DNA of 6,345 bases from Planctomycetaceae bacterium (lineage in GTDB: Bacteria; Planctomycetota; Planctomycetia; Planctomycetales; Planctomycetaceae): assembly GCA_015487825.1 (NCBI GenBank), contig WFOZ01001028.1, positions 1 to 6,345 on the forward strand, in the 5' to 3' direction. This document shows positions 1 through 5,586 of the stretch, in pieces. The translations under genes and the position numbers were made by a program. Numbering within the stretch: the first letter of the stretch is position 1; every line of letters begins with the position of its first letter. The notes under the pieces were generated by a model. It did not search any database. It saw nothing but the letters and a program-made list of their open reading frames with translations, and was not told the origin of the DNA.

Positions 1-470
1 ATATCGAACCCATCATCAACTGGATCATCAAGCAAAATAGGAATATCACTGCTCAGTTCATGATCGGGAACGTCTGGAAGAACTTTGATATCCTCCAGAT
101 CGAAGCTGTAGGGAGAGTTTTCGTCGTCGGACTCATCTTTGTTGATTTCGGGAATTGGTTGCGGAGCTTTTTGAGCGTATTGTGTTGGTTTGAAAATAAA
201 GACGCAATCGCCAATCGTTAACTGATCTCCGGAACTCAACTCTTTGACTCCAGTCACTCTTCGGTTGTTGATTTGAATCCCGTTAGTACTTCCAAGATCG
301 CGAACCAGGTAATGCCCTTCAATTTCAACCAGACAACAATGTTTCCTTGAAACTTTTCGGCTCTTATTGATAATCAGATCGCAATCCGGATGGCGACCGA
401 CAAAAAGAATTGGTTTGTCAAGCGTGACAGACTGGTACTCATCTGATGTTGATTGAAGAATCGCCGGCAT
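1..470 (-). CDS. FHA-domain protein (5' part, gene continues past left edge)
   Basis: The minus strand is open from an ATG at 470-468 to the window edge, giving 156 residues with no stop. It starts MPAILQSTSDEYQSVTLD. Residues about 22-93 form a forkhead-associated domain, which binds phosphothreonine peptides. The visible family signature is GR (25-26), SRKH (41-44, Ser, Arg and His of the phosphopeptide loop) and STNG (61-64, conserved Asn63), followed by an ...LSSGDQLTIGD... strand pair typical of the fold. After residue 100 the chain becomes proline-rich and then strongly acidic (many Asp/Glu at 110-156), probably a disordered linker to a missing C-terminal part. The start is supported by GAGG (complement of 479-482), eight bases upstream. 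There is no signal peptide or membrane segment in the visible part, so it is probably a cytoplasmic reader of Ser/Thr kinase signalling. That role is inferred from the family. The C-terminal domain and true length cannot be known here. Confidence 0.9.
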   Translation of the reverse strand, partial: MPAILQSTSDEYQSVTLDKPILFVGRHPDCDLIINKSRKVSRKHCCLVEIEGHYLVRDLGSTNGIQINNRRVTGVKELSSGDQLTIGDCVFIFKPTQYAQKAPQPIPEINKDESDDENSPYSFDLEDIKVLPDVPDHELSSDIPILLDDPVDDGFD

Positions 471-805
471 GTTTCGTTCCTCACGTGTTAATCACTCAGG
501 TTTTTCAAGCAAAATTCACCGTGAAACAAATTCGGATTACGTGACAAGGTGTTGCAGGTTGTTTCCCGGACGACGACTGATCATACTCTCGCGTGAACCC
601 ATCGTCCTAACAGGCTAAACGGAATGCAACACAGAATTCTGCAAAGAAACCTTAAAGATATGTTTTTTCATTATATCGTCATGTCTGAGGTTATGAAACC
701 TGCTGTTTCGAAGATTCATAAAAAACCTTAGAGAGTCGTTCGGGCTGTAACAGTCACCCGGGAAGTGTACACAGGTATCGAAATGGGCTGGGAGAAGTGA
801 ATTTC
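471..805. other. Divergent intergenic region, no gene seen
   Basis: This stretch separates the leftward FHA gene from the rightward aminotransferase gene and should hold both promoters. I see no convincing -35/-10 pair for either. A TTGTCA box lies on the minus strand around 540-545 without a matching -10. An AT-rich stretch (TTATAT, about 671-676) precedes the aminotransferase but has no clear -35. Small dyads are present: AGGTT/AACCT (688-692 and 697-701, loop ATGA) and the 8-bp palindrome GTGTACAC (765-772). Either could be an operator or chance. No tRNA or recognisable riboswitch was found. Confidence 0.5.
783..800 (+). other. Possible five-codon leader ORF (MGWEK) before the aminotransferase
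   Basis: ATG GGC TGG GAG AAG TGA is preceded by AGG (773-775) at a seven-base spacing, a better ribosome-binding arrangement than either main-gene start has. Its TGA overlaps a GTG at 797-799 (GTGA), which is in frame with the aminotransferase. It may be a coupling leader or simply chance. Five codons are too few to judge from coding signal. Confidence 0.2.
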
Positions 806-1759
806 ATGGGGACGACTGAACTACCTGCAACTAAAATTGCCTGGAAAAATGGAAGGTATATCCCTGCAAGTCAGGCTGTTTTGCCCGTTGAAGACGTGGG
901 AATTGTCCATGGTGTCTGCATTACAGAGATGATGCGTACATTTTCCGGCAGAATATATGAAGCAGGTAGACATTTGAATCGCTTATTGCATTCAGCCGGA
1001 TTGACCGGTATTCCGATTCAATTTTCGCCTGATGAAATCCGCAATCACCTCAATGAGATTGTTGCACACAACCAGAAGTTGCTTCCCGGCTGGCAGGAGC
1101 AGGGGCTCATTATTTTTGCGACTCCCGGGATAAACTCCACGTACACGGGAAAGATCGTTGAGCGAGAGCCAACCTTGTTTATTCACACATTCGACCTACC
1201 AGGCGAACTTTGGAGCGGTGCGATTGCACAGGGGCAACATCTTGCGGTATCAACGGTGCCTCAGGTGCCTGATGAATGCCTCCCGGTTACAGTAAAATAT
1301 CGCAGCCGTCTTGCATTTTATCTGGCAGATTCAGAAGTACAAAAAAGATACCCCGATGCCCGTGCGATTCTATTGAACGTTGATGGAGATGTGCGGGAAA
1401 CCGGAGCAGCAAATTTATTTCTCGTCAGGAATCATCAGTTATGGACAGCCCCTCGCGATACCGTTTTGCCGGGTATCAGTCGGGAAATTGTGATCAAAAT
1501 GGCAAAAGAGCTTGGAATTGAGGTACTTGAAAAAAACTTCTCGCCAGCAGAGCTTGAATCTGCAGATGAGATATTTACGACATCGACTCCGTACTGTCTG
1601 CTCGGAGTTTCCCGATTAAACGACCAAAAGCTTTCAGACGATTTCCCGGGAGAAATAACTCGATTAATATTGGAAAGCTGGAACAAACGGCTTGGGGTGG
1701 ATATCCATGCTCAATTATTGGAAATAGCCCGGCATCGCAAAGCTGCAGCAGAGGTGTAA
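806..1759 (+). CDS. PLP-dependent class IV aminotransferase (D-amino-acid / branched-chain type)
   Basis: The fold-type IV aminotransferase family includes branched-chain and D-amino-acid aminotransferases and aminodeoxychorismate lyase. Its members transfer an amino group through a PLP Schiff base, in the cytoplasm. Counting 317 residues from ATG 806, the visible marks are: an N-terminal GVCITEMMRTF segment; HLNRLL (56-61); the likely PLP lysine Lys164 in VKYRSRLAFYLAD; the conserved glutamate Glu198 in ETGAANLFLV with Asn203; LPGISRE (221-227); and TTST (258-261), the last two in phosphate-binding positions. The length is normal for the family. Start choice: GTG 797 sits only two bases after GGAG (791-794), while ATG 806 is eleven bases away. 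I prefer 806, but GTG 797 (three more residues, MNF) is possible, especially if coupled to the mini-ORF at 783-800. hisD follows after 68 bp on the same strand, suggesting co-transcription. The substrate cannot be read from sequence: D-alanine/glutamate, branched-chain and aminodeoxychorismate activities all remain open. Confidence 0.9.
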   Translation: MGTTELPATKIAWKNGRYIPASQAVLPVEDVGIVHGVCITEMMRTFSGRIYEAGRHLNRLLHSAGLTGIPIQFSPDEIRNHLNEIVAHNQKLLPGWQEQGLIIFATPGINSTYTGKIVEREPTLFIHTFDLPGELWSGAIAQGQHLAVSTVPQVPDECLPVTVKYRSRLAFYLADSEVQKRYPDARAILLNVDGDVRETGAANLFLVRNHQLWTAPRDTVLPGISREIVIKMAKELGIEVLEKNFSPAELESADEIFTTSTPYCLLGVSRLNDQKLSDDFPGEITRLILESWNKRLGVDIHAQLLEIARHRKAAAEV

Positions 1760-1827
1760 CTTGTCCATGGAAATGTTAGAATACCGGAAAATGAATTGTT
1801 CCTCTTCGGCTTAAGAAATTTACAGGC

Positions 1828-3216
1828 ATGACTTCTGAATCTGATACTACCGCTTCTGAACTTAACATTCCCGTTATCAATTTGTCCGATGAACAGGCGC
1901 ATGTTCTGTTTGAAGAACTCCGTGAAAAGCTCAGCCCACAGGGGAATGTTGTTTCTCCTTCTGGACGTCAGCGAACGATTGAGCTGTTCGGTGAACCGCT
2001 ATCACCACAACAGGTGGTAGAACGAATTTGTGATGATGTTCATCGAGAAGGTCTTAGTGCAGCGTTGAGCTATACGGCCAAACTTGACCACAAAGAGCTT
2101 AATGCAACGACCATTCGCGTTTCGCAGGAAGAGTTGAAACAGGCTCATCAGGCGGCTGATAACGATTATCTGCAGACGATTCGACAGGTGCATAAAAATG
2201 TCACAGAGTTTCAACAGGCGATTTTGAGTAGCGATGTTCAACTGGTGCGTGACATCGGACCGGGCCGTGTTGAATTAAGGCAGCGATATTTGCCGATGAA
2301 GCGAGTTGGCATCTGCATTCCCGGTGGAGCCGCGGCTTATCCTTCGACATTGCTGATGACTGCGGTTCCAGCACAGGTAGCCGGGGTGCAGGAAATTGTC
2401 GTTGTGGCTCCTCCGACTGAATTCGGAAGTTACAACACCGATTTGCTGGCAGCCTGTTTCGAGCTGGGGATAACGGAAGTTTATCGCATGGGTGGAGCGC
2501 AAGCTGTCGCAGCGATGGCGTATGGTATCGAAGGATTGGAGCAGGTTGATAAAATTGTCGGCCCCGGCAATCTGTTTGTCGCGCTGGCGAAACGTCATGT
2601 CTTTGGGCAAGTCGATATCGACAGCATTGCCGGACCAAGTGAAGTGATTGTGCTCGCTGATGAAACAGCTAATGCCGCCTTTGTCGCCAGTGACCTCATT
2701 TCACAGGCAGAGCACAGCCCCGGTTCCGCAATTCTGATTACCTGGCACGAAGCTCTCCTTGAGGCGGTTCGTAATGAATTGATCGAACAACTGAATCAGC
2801 TTTCGCGCGGCGATCTTGCCAGAGAATCGCTAGAAGATTACAGCGCTCTTATTCTGGCCGATTCAGCAGAACAGGCCGCAGAGGTAACCGACCGTCTGGC
2901 GACCGAACATCTGCATATTTCGACTTCCAAGCCCGAAGAGTTATTGAACAAAGTCCAGAACGCAGGTGCGATATTTCTGGGACATTACACACCGGTGGCC
3001 ACAGGTGATTATATTGCAGGTCCGTCACACGTTTTGCCAACCGGCGGCACGGCTCGGTTTGCGAACGGGCTTTGTGCCAACGATTTCCTCAAGCGTTCTT
3101 CGATCATCAGTTACGATAAAGATGCTCTCAACGCCGATGCGAATGGCATTCGTTTACTAGCCGATAAAGAAGGCCTGACCGCCCACCGCAACAGTGTTGA
3201 TATTCGTTTGAAATGA
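1828..3216 (+). CDS. hisD: Histidinol dehydrogenase
   Basis: HisD oxidises L-histidinol to L-histidine in two NAD-dependent steps, the last reactions of histidine biosynthesis, as a zinc-dependent cytoplasmic homodimer (EC 1.1.1.23). The 462-residue product is slightly longer than the E. coli enzyme because of an N-terminal extension (about residues 1-20, Ser/Thr/Glu-rich). The core signature GRVELRQRYLPMKRVGICIP begins at residue 146. The zinc ligands of the family are all present: Gln293 and His296 (SQAEHSPGS), Asp394 (VATGDYIAGPSH) and His453 (EGLTAHRNSVDIR). The catalytic pair Glu360-His361 is in LATEHLH. The enzyme therefore looks intact and active. An in-frame TGA lies at 1792-1794 and no other ATG follows it, so the start is ATG 1828. 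Only AGG one base upstream resembles a Shine-Dalgarno, so initiation looks weak. It follows the class IV aminotransferase by 68 bp rather than lying in a classical his operon. A second copy of its last ten codons sits at 5436-5468. Confidence 0.97.
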   Translation: MTSESDTTASELNIPVINLSDEQAHVLFEELREKLSPQGNVVSPSGRQRTIELFGEPLSPQQVVERICDDVHREGLSAALSYTAKLDHKELNATTIRVSQEELKQAHQAADNDYLQTIRQVHKNVTEFQQAILSSDVQLVRDIGPGRVELRQRYLPMKRVGICIPGGAAAYPSTLLMTAVPAQVAGVQEIVVVAPPTEFGSYNTDLLAACFELGITEVYRMGGAQAVAAMAYGIEGLEQVDKIVGPGNLFVALAKRHVFGQVDIDSIAGPSEVIVLADETANAAFVASDLISQAEHSPGSAILITWHEALLEAVRNELIEQLNQLSRGDLARESLEDYSALILADSAEQAAEVTDRLATEHLHISTSKPEELLNKVQNAGAIFLGHYTPVATGDYIAGPSHVLPTGGTARFANGLCANDFLKRSSIISYDKDALNADANGIRLLADKEGLTAHRNSVDIRLK

Positions 3217-3254
3217 ATCCTGTTACACATCAAAACCGTTTTTTGTAGGGGGCG
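3172..3254 (+). repeat. Left copy of the hisD-tail direct repeat
   Basis: This copy covers the last codons of functional hisD and continues past its stop to TTGTAGGGGGCG. Hand alignment of 3183-3250 with 5435-5501 gives 56 identical columns of 68, with one gap. Differences are sparse and synonymous in the coding part and denser after the stop. It marks the left border of the three-gene block. Confidence 0.85.
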
Positions 3255-3277
3255 AGGTGTTGCCATTCGCCTTACAA
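3243..3277 (+). terminator. Imperfect hairpin after hisD, possible terminator or repeat remnant
   Basis: TTGTA (3243-3247) pairs with TACAA (3273-3277) and GGCGA (3251-3255) with TCGCC (3267-3271), leaving a small internal bulge and an 11-base loop, 27 bp after the hisD stop. No T-tract follows on the plus strand, so it is not a standard intrinsic terminator. The left arm TTGTAGGGGGCG resembles the start of the palindromic repeat at 5494-5505 (TTGTAGGGTGCG), so it may be a decayed copy of that repeat. Confidence 0.35.
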
Positions 3278-3280
3278 TAG

Positions 3281-3301
3281 CAAAAGAAGAGGGGCTACCC
3301 C
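3281..3301 (-). terminator. Intrinsic terminator of the minus-strand operon
   Basis: Read on the minus strand, GGGG-TAG-CCCC (3301-3291) is followed directly by a T-rich tract TCTTCTTTTG (3290-3281), seven bases downstream of the last gene's TAA. A second small stem, GGTTA/TAACC (3306-3310 with 3316-3320), overlaps that stop codon. The stem is only 4 bp, so strength is uncertain, but position and T-tract fit a terminator for the three-gene operon. Confidence 0.5.
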
Positions 3302-3307
3302 GCTTGG

Positions 3308-3958
3308 TTACTCAATAACCAAATCGTACTCTGCGGCAATCAGCTCAGGGTGGTCATATGGACCTATATATGCGTAGGAAGTAACTACCAAAAGGTATTC
3401 CCCCGGTTCTTCAGGAAGTTTGTAGTTTTCCACGTCGAAGGTGCAACATCGAAGGGATTTTATTTTTCCTCTGGAAACTGTAGAGGTATGCGCATGCGAA
3501 CCACGTGTTGAGTGCAAAATCCATCCTCGCTTGTTGTTCGATTTTTGTACAATTCCCACACATCCTCCTATATCAGTATTCCGCGGAAGAGCGGGCTGTC
3601 CGCAAATGACTCCTTCGATCAGGACAACACTTCCGGCCGGGAGTACAATCGGCTCTTTTTGCACTGGTTTTGAGTTAATTGATAATTCGACATCATCATA
3701 AACTTTTTTTGGAATCGGCATCGGTTCTTCCGGGCGACCTGGCAACTTTTTCCCTTCATAAGGAAGCGGAAAATACTTCCCTGCCTTGAGGACTTCTTCC
3801 GGTAGTGCTGAAAAGTTCCGAGCGACTAAAACTGGTTGGGGAGAGGACCGAGGCCACCGGAACCAAATCAAAAGAAGAAGGAGAAGCAAAAGAAAAAGTA
3901 ACGCGGCTGCAATCTTTCGGCGCCGTTGATGATGGTCAATACCGACAATGTTGCTCAT
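3308..3958 (-). CDS. Membrane-anchored hypothetical protein, last gene of the pseudopilin operon
   Basis: I do not recognise a family. With the start at ATG 3958-3956 the product is 216 residues. A longer in-frame start at 4003 is rejected because ATG 3958 overlaps the DUF1559 stop as ATGA and has GAGG (complement of 3964-3967) five bases upstream, a textbook translational-coupling arrangement. Residues 1-15 are basic near the end (HHQRRRK). Residues 16-33 are one hydrophobic helix containing an eight-leucine run (23-30), so the protein is probably an N-in/C-out single-span anchor. The segment 35-105 is proline- and lysine-rich. Residues about 102-216 look like a beta-rich extracytoplasmic domain with four cysteines (119, 133, 171, 172) and a strand pattern [12 protein letters not shown] near the end, reminiscent of an Ig-like or carboxypeptidase-regulatory fold. 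That fold assignment is inference. The leucine run is encoded by a long pyrimidine-rich coding-strand tract (complement of 3870-3898, one interruption). Its role is presumably linked to the DUF1559 protein it is coupled to. Confidence 0.8.
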   Translation of the reverse strand: MSNIVGIDHHQRRRKIAAALLFLLLLLLLLIWFRWPRSSPQPVLVARNFSALPEEVLKAGKYFPLPYEGKKLPGRPEEPMPIPKKVYDDVELSINSKPVQKEPIVLPAGSVVLIEGVICGQPALPRNTDIGGCVGIVQKSNNKRGWILHSTRGSHAHTSTVSRGKIKSLRCCTFDVENYKLPEEPGEYLLVVTSYAYIGPYDHPELIAAEYDLVIE

Positions 3959-4836
3959 TCTAACCTCGCAGAATCGTAACTGTTGGTCGTTCCCATACTC
4001 CACCAGAGTTCATGATCAATATTTTCACTGGCAAAACGGACCGCCCCATCGGCCATTAACACATTCACCCCATGCGAATGAGATCCGACTGCTGCATGAA
4101 TCTGAAAAAGATAAGGGGAAAAACTACATGCCGGCGCATTAGGGGGAACGAAATGTGTATAGCCAGTAAATCCGACGACGAACCCATTAGTCCCTCCACC
4201 AATACGAGGTGCCCCTGCTGTTCCGACACCACTGATGCATTGCAGGCTCAACGCTTGCAATTCACTGCGTGATCGCTTGACAGGAAAAAGATCAGTAGGA
4301 ATGAAGTAAGTCAAGTGCCAGTTATTGGTCACTGATTCTGAAATGAAAGCCGTCTGGGATAATCCATCGGTCACACTGGAAGGGGATTGAGTTGACCAGA
4401 CGAATCCTCGGGCATCACCCAGAAAAGTCAACATCGCTTTGTTAGGCGTATAACTTGCCACATTGTTGTTCTCTATCGTTGGATCTTCCGGGCAAAGATA
4501 AAGAGGGATTCTTGGGATCACTTTCATTTTCAGACCAATGTCCTTGATTGTCTCAGCTCGTTCATAAACTGCCTGCTGTTCAAGGTACGGCAGTAATGCA
4601 TAAAGAGCTCCCCGTTGATGGGGACCGCCGGGGAACCGTTTATGCACGTCGATGTAGTTGTGAGTTGCCACACCGATCTGTCGTAGATGGGAACGACAAA
4701 CCGTCATCCTTGCTGCCTGACGCACCTGTTGAATCGCGGGAAGCAACAAGGAAATCAGCAACGCAAAAATAGCCAGAACAACAAGCAGTTCAACAAGAGA
4801 GAACCCACGAGTCCGAAGCGGATTTGCTTGTTTCAT
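3955..4836 (-). CDS. DUF1559 pilin-like (pseudopilin) protein
   Basis: The 293-residue product has a class III/type IV prepilin start. A short basic leader [11 protein letters not shown] precedes [20 protein letters not shown], with the predicted prepilin peptidase cut after Gly11 and the conserved +5 glutamate at Glu16; the helix is about residues 12-34. DUF1559 marks follow: [15 protein letters not shown] (47-61, the family's C..NLKQIG..HNY), RFPGG (67-71), LYLCPEDP (112-119), [15 protein letters not shown] (153-167) and the C-terminal [17 protein letters not shown] (252-268). The length is usual for the family. Members are thought to be secretion- or pilus-like surface subunits of Planctomycetes; precise function is unknown. 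An in-frame ATG at 4875 would overlap the upstream gene. ATG 4836 has AGGA (4849-4846) nine bases upstream and begins right at the prepilin leader, so it is preferred. It is the middle gene of a three-gene operon, 23 bp after the secreted-protein gene and overlapping the next gene by four bases. Confidence 0.93.
   Translation of the reverse strand: MKQANPLRTRGFSLVELLVVLAIFALLISLLLPAIQQVRQAARMTVCRSHLRQIGVATHNYIDVHKRFPGGPHQRGALYALLPYLEQQAVYERAETIKDIGLKMKVIPRIPLYLCPEDPTIENNNVASYTPNKAMLTFLGDARGFVWSTQSPSSVTDGLSQTAFISESVTNNWHLTYFIPTDLFPVKRSRSELQALSLQCISGVGTAGAPRIGGGTNGFVVGFTGYTHFVPPNAPACSFSPYLFQIHAAVGSHSHGVNVLMADGAVRFASENIDHELWWSMGTTNSYDSARLE
3964..3967 (-). promoter_or_regulatory. Ribosome binding site deciding the start of the membrane-anchored gene
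   Basis: GAGG on the minus strand lies five bases upstream of ATG 3958, inside the last codons of the DUF1559 gene. Together with the ATGA stop/start overlap it favours this start over the in-frame ATG at 4003. Confidence 0.7.
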
Positions 4837-4845
4837 TTCAATCTT

Positions 4846-4849
4846 TCCT
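4846..4849 (-). promoter_or_regulatory. Ribosome binding site deciding the DUF1559 start
   Basis: AGGA on the minus strand is nine bases upstream of ATG 4836, in the 23-bp gap after the preceding gene. It supports the shorter DUF1559 start over the in-frame ATG at 4875. Confidence 0.6.
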
Positions 4850-4859
4850 GTGAAAGATG

Positions 4860-5282
4860 TTATGGAATCGTCCAAAAATTGGTATCAGTATCCGAGTTGA
4901 AATTGACGGAATCCATCACCTCAACTACTACCCTGTACTGCCCCGCTGCTGTGAAAGTATTTGCGGTTCCCTGCGTAGTATCTGGTGTTGTATCCCATGT
5001 CCCGTCGGTAGAACCGACAGGGACACTCGTAGCAGTGACCCATAAAGGACCGAGAGGACTGTTATGTTTCCAGACGCCTCCCACTTTTTTCCAAAGCATA
5101 CCAGTAACTGTACTTGAACCTCCATTTCGCTCGCCTGCTGTAGTCCCTTCAACCTTCGAGCAATCCCAAGTGGGGCCATTTCCTGACGCCGGGGTAACAA
5201 TATCGACCGTCAGTGCAGCCATTAAGCAAGGGGTGATGCAAACGGTTACCAGCAACAAAGTAATATTTCCTAATCGCTTCAT
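4860..5282 (-). CDS. Small secreted protein, first gene of the pseudopilin operon
   Basis: The product has 140 residues and no family I recognise. Residues 1-22 form a clear Sec-type signal peptide: MKR, hydrophobic [13 protein letters not shown], then an AA cleavage region before LTVDIV. The mature chain of about 118 residues is rich in Thr, Ser, Gly and Trp with a single cysteine (Cys41). It ends with an alternating strand [12 protein letters not shown] (115-126), like the last strands of PKD or bacterial Ig-like domains. That fold call is an inference from pattern only. The start is well set: AGGAG (5293-5289) lies six bases upstream of ATG 5282. The DUF1559 gene follows 23 bp after its TAA, so the two are almost certainly co-transcribed. 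As first gene its product may be an exported partner, substrate or subunit of the pseudopilin. No catalytic motif is visible. Confidence 0.85.
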   Translation of the reverse strand: MKRLGNITLLLVTVCITPCLMAALTVDIVTPASGNGPTWDCSKVEGTTAGERNGGSSTVTGMLWKKVGGVWKHNSPLGPLWVTATSVPVGSTDGTWDTTPDTTQGTANTFTAAGQYRVVVEVMDSVNFNSDTDTNFWTIP

Positions 5283-5420
5283 TCCAGACTCCTTTTTTTC
5301 AAGGTAAACAATAATTCTGACATGAGCAAGGACAGATATGCTCTTTTGGCCAACAGGAATGAATGTCCCCCCCCAGAAAAAAAGTCAAGATAAATTGAAA
5401 AAAATTGGAGAGTCCGTTGC
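5283..5420 (-). promoter_or_regulatory. Leader/promoter region of the three-gene minus-strand operon
   Basis: This stretch upstream of the operon must hold its promoter unless transcription enters from further right. A TTGACT box (complement of 5383-5388) is the best -35 candidate. The following 17 bases contain T7 and G8 runs (A7 at 5377-5383 and C8 at 5367-5374 on the plus strand), and the sequence at the expected -10 (CATTCA) matches poorly. A further A7 lies at 5398-5404. I assign no exact promoter. The AGGAG near 5289-5293 is the ribosome binding site of the first gene. Confidence 0.3.
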
Positions 5421-5468
5421 GAGTGGCCTGAACGCCACCGTAACAGTGTCGATATCCGATTGAAATGA
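5421..5468 (+). pseudogene. hisD: Stranded 3' end of a second hisD allele
   Basis: Positions 5436-5468 read CAC CGT AAC AGT GTC GAT ATC CGA TTG AAA TGA, i.e. HRNSVDIRLK-stop, identical in protein to the end of the intact hisD at 3184-3216. The four nucleotide differences (CGC/CGT, GTT/GTC, ATT/ATC, CGT/CGA) are all synonymous. Upstream, GAG-T-GGCCTGAACGCC (5421-5436) matches EGL(T/N)A of hisD if one extra T is removed and one missing C restored, so the frame there is broken. No further hisD sequence precedes it and no start is present. It is a non-functional remnant whose codons still record selection on a hisD protein. Confidence 0.85.
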
Positions 5469-5505
5469 ATCTGTTGCACCTCAAAGTCATATCTTGTAGG
5501 GTGCG
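5425..5505 (+). repeat. Right copy of the hisD-tail direct repeat
   Basis: This is the partner of 3172-3254 in the same orientation, with the two stop codons 2252 bases apart. It starts at GGCCTG (5425-5430), carries the hisD remnant, and ends in TTGTAGGGTGCG, where it merges into the palindromic repeat before pgi. It marks the right border of the three-gene block. Confidence 0.85.
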
Positions 5506-5562
5506 TTGCAACGCACCAATTTGGCTCACATATAAAAAGGTGCGTCACGACGCACTCTACTT
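5494..5562. repeat. Pair of inverted REP-like palindromes upstream of pgi
   Basis: The first unit contains a perfect 18-bp palindrome GGTGCGTTGCAACGCACC (5500-5517). The second contains GTGCGT-CACG-ACGCAC (5540-5555). Read on opposite strands, 5496-5517 and the complement of 5560-5539 match at 18 of 22 positions (GTAG.GTGCGT....ACGCACC pattern), so they are inverted copies of one element separated by about 21 bp. This resembles the REP/BIME class of dispersed palindromes. A TATAAA (5531-5536) lies between them, with TTGCAA (5506-5511) 19 bases upstream, a weak possible pgi promoter. Copy number elsewhere in the genome cannot be seen here. Confidence 0.7.
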
Positions 5563-5586
5563 AGCAGTAAAACAAGAAAGATCAAA

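Noticed and set aside
2201..2638. Minus-strand open frames of 145 and 111 codons inside hisD
   Set aside because: They lie wholly antisense to an intact hisD with all catalytic residues, and their translations are Arg/Pro/Gln-rich without any domain or start signal.
3959..4003. Longer N-terminus (15 more residues, from ATG 4003) for the membrane-anchored protein
   Set aside because: It would overlap the DUF1559 gene by about 49 bp. The ATGA overlap at 3955-3958 and GAGG five bases upstream favour the shorter start.
4837..4875. Longer N-terminus (13 more residues, from ATG 4875) for the DUF1559 protein
   Set aside because: It would overlap the preceding gene. The shorter start has AGGA at nine bases and begins directly with the basic prepilin leader.
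4687..5307. Plus-strand 206-codon open frame across the start of the DUF1559 gene and the secreted-protein gene
   Set aside because: It is antisense to two genes with clear signal/prepilin starts and good ribosome binding sites. Its translation is low-complexity with no recognisable domain.
3181..5505. Insertion sequence or transposon as cause of the block
   Set aside because: No transposase or integrase is encoded between the hisD-tail copies and I see no terminal inverted repeats at the block's ends. The flanking repeat is much longer than a target-site duplication and has diverged.
5279..5548. Minus-strand open frames of 89 and 76 codons across the operon leader, the hisD remnant and the palindromes
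   Set aside because: They cross repeats and homopolymer runs, and the G8 run becomes a Gly-rich stretch. There is no domain, and the region is better explained as leader, remnant and repeats.
5494..5562. CRISPR array or tRNA-like structure
   Set aside because: Only two palindromic units in inverted orientation are present, with no regular direct repeats and spacers and no cloverleaf pattern.
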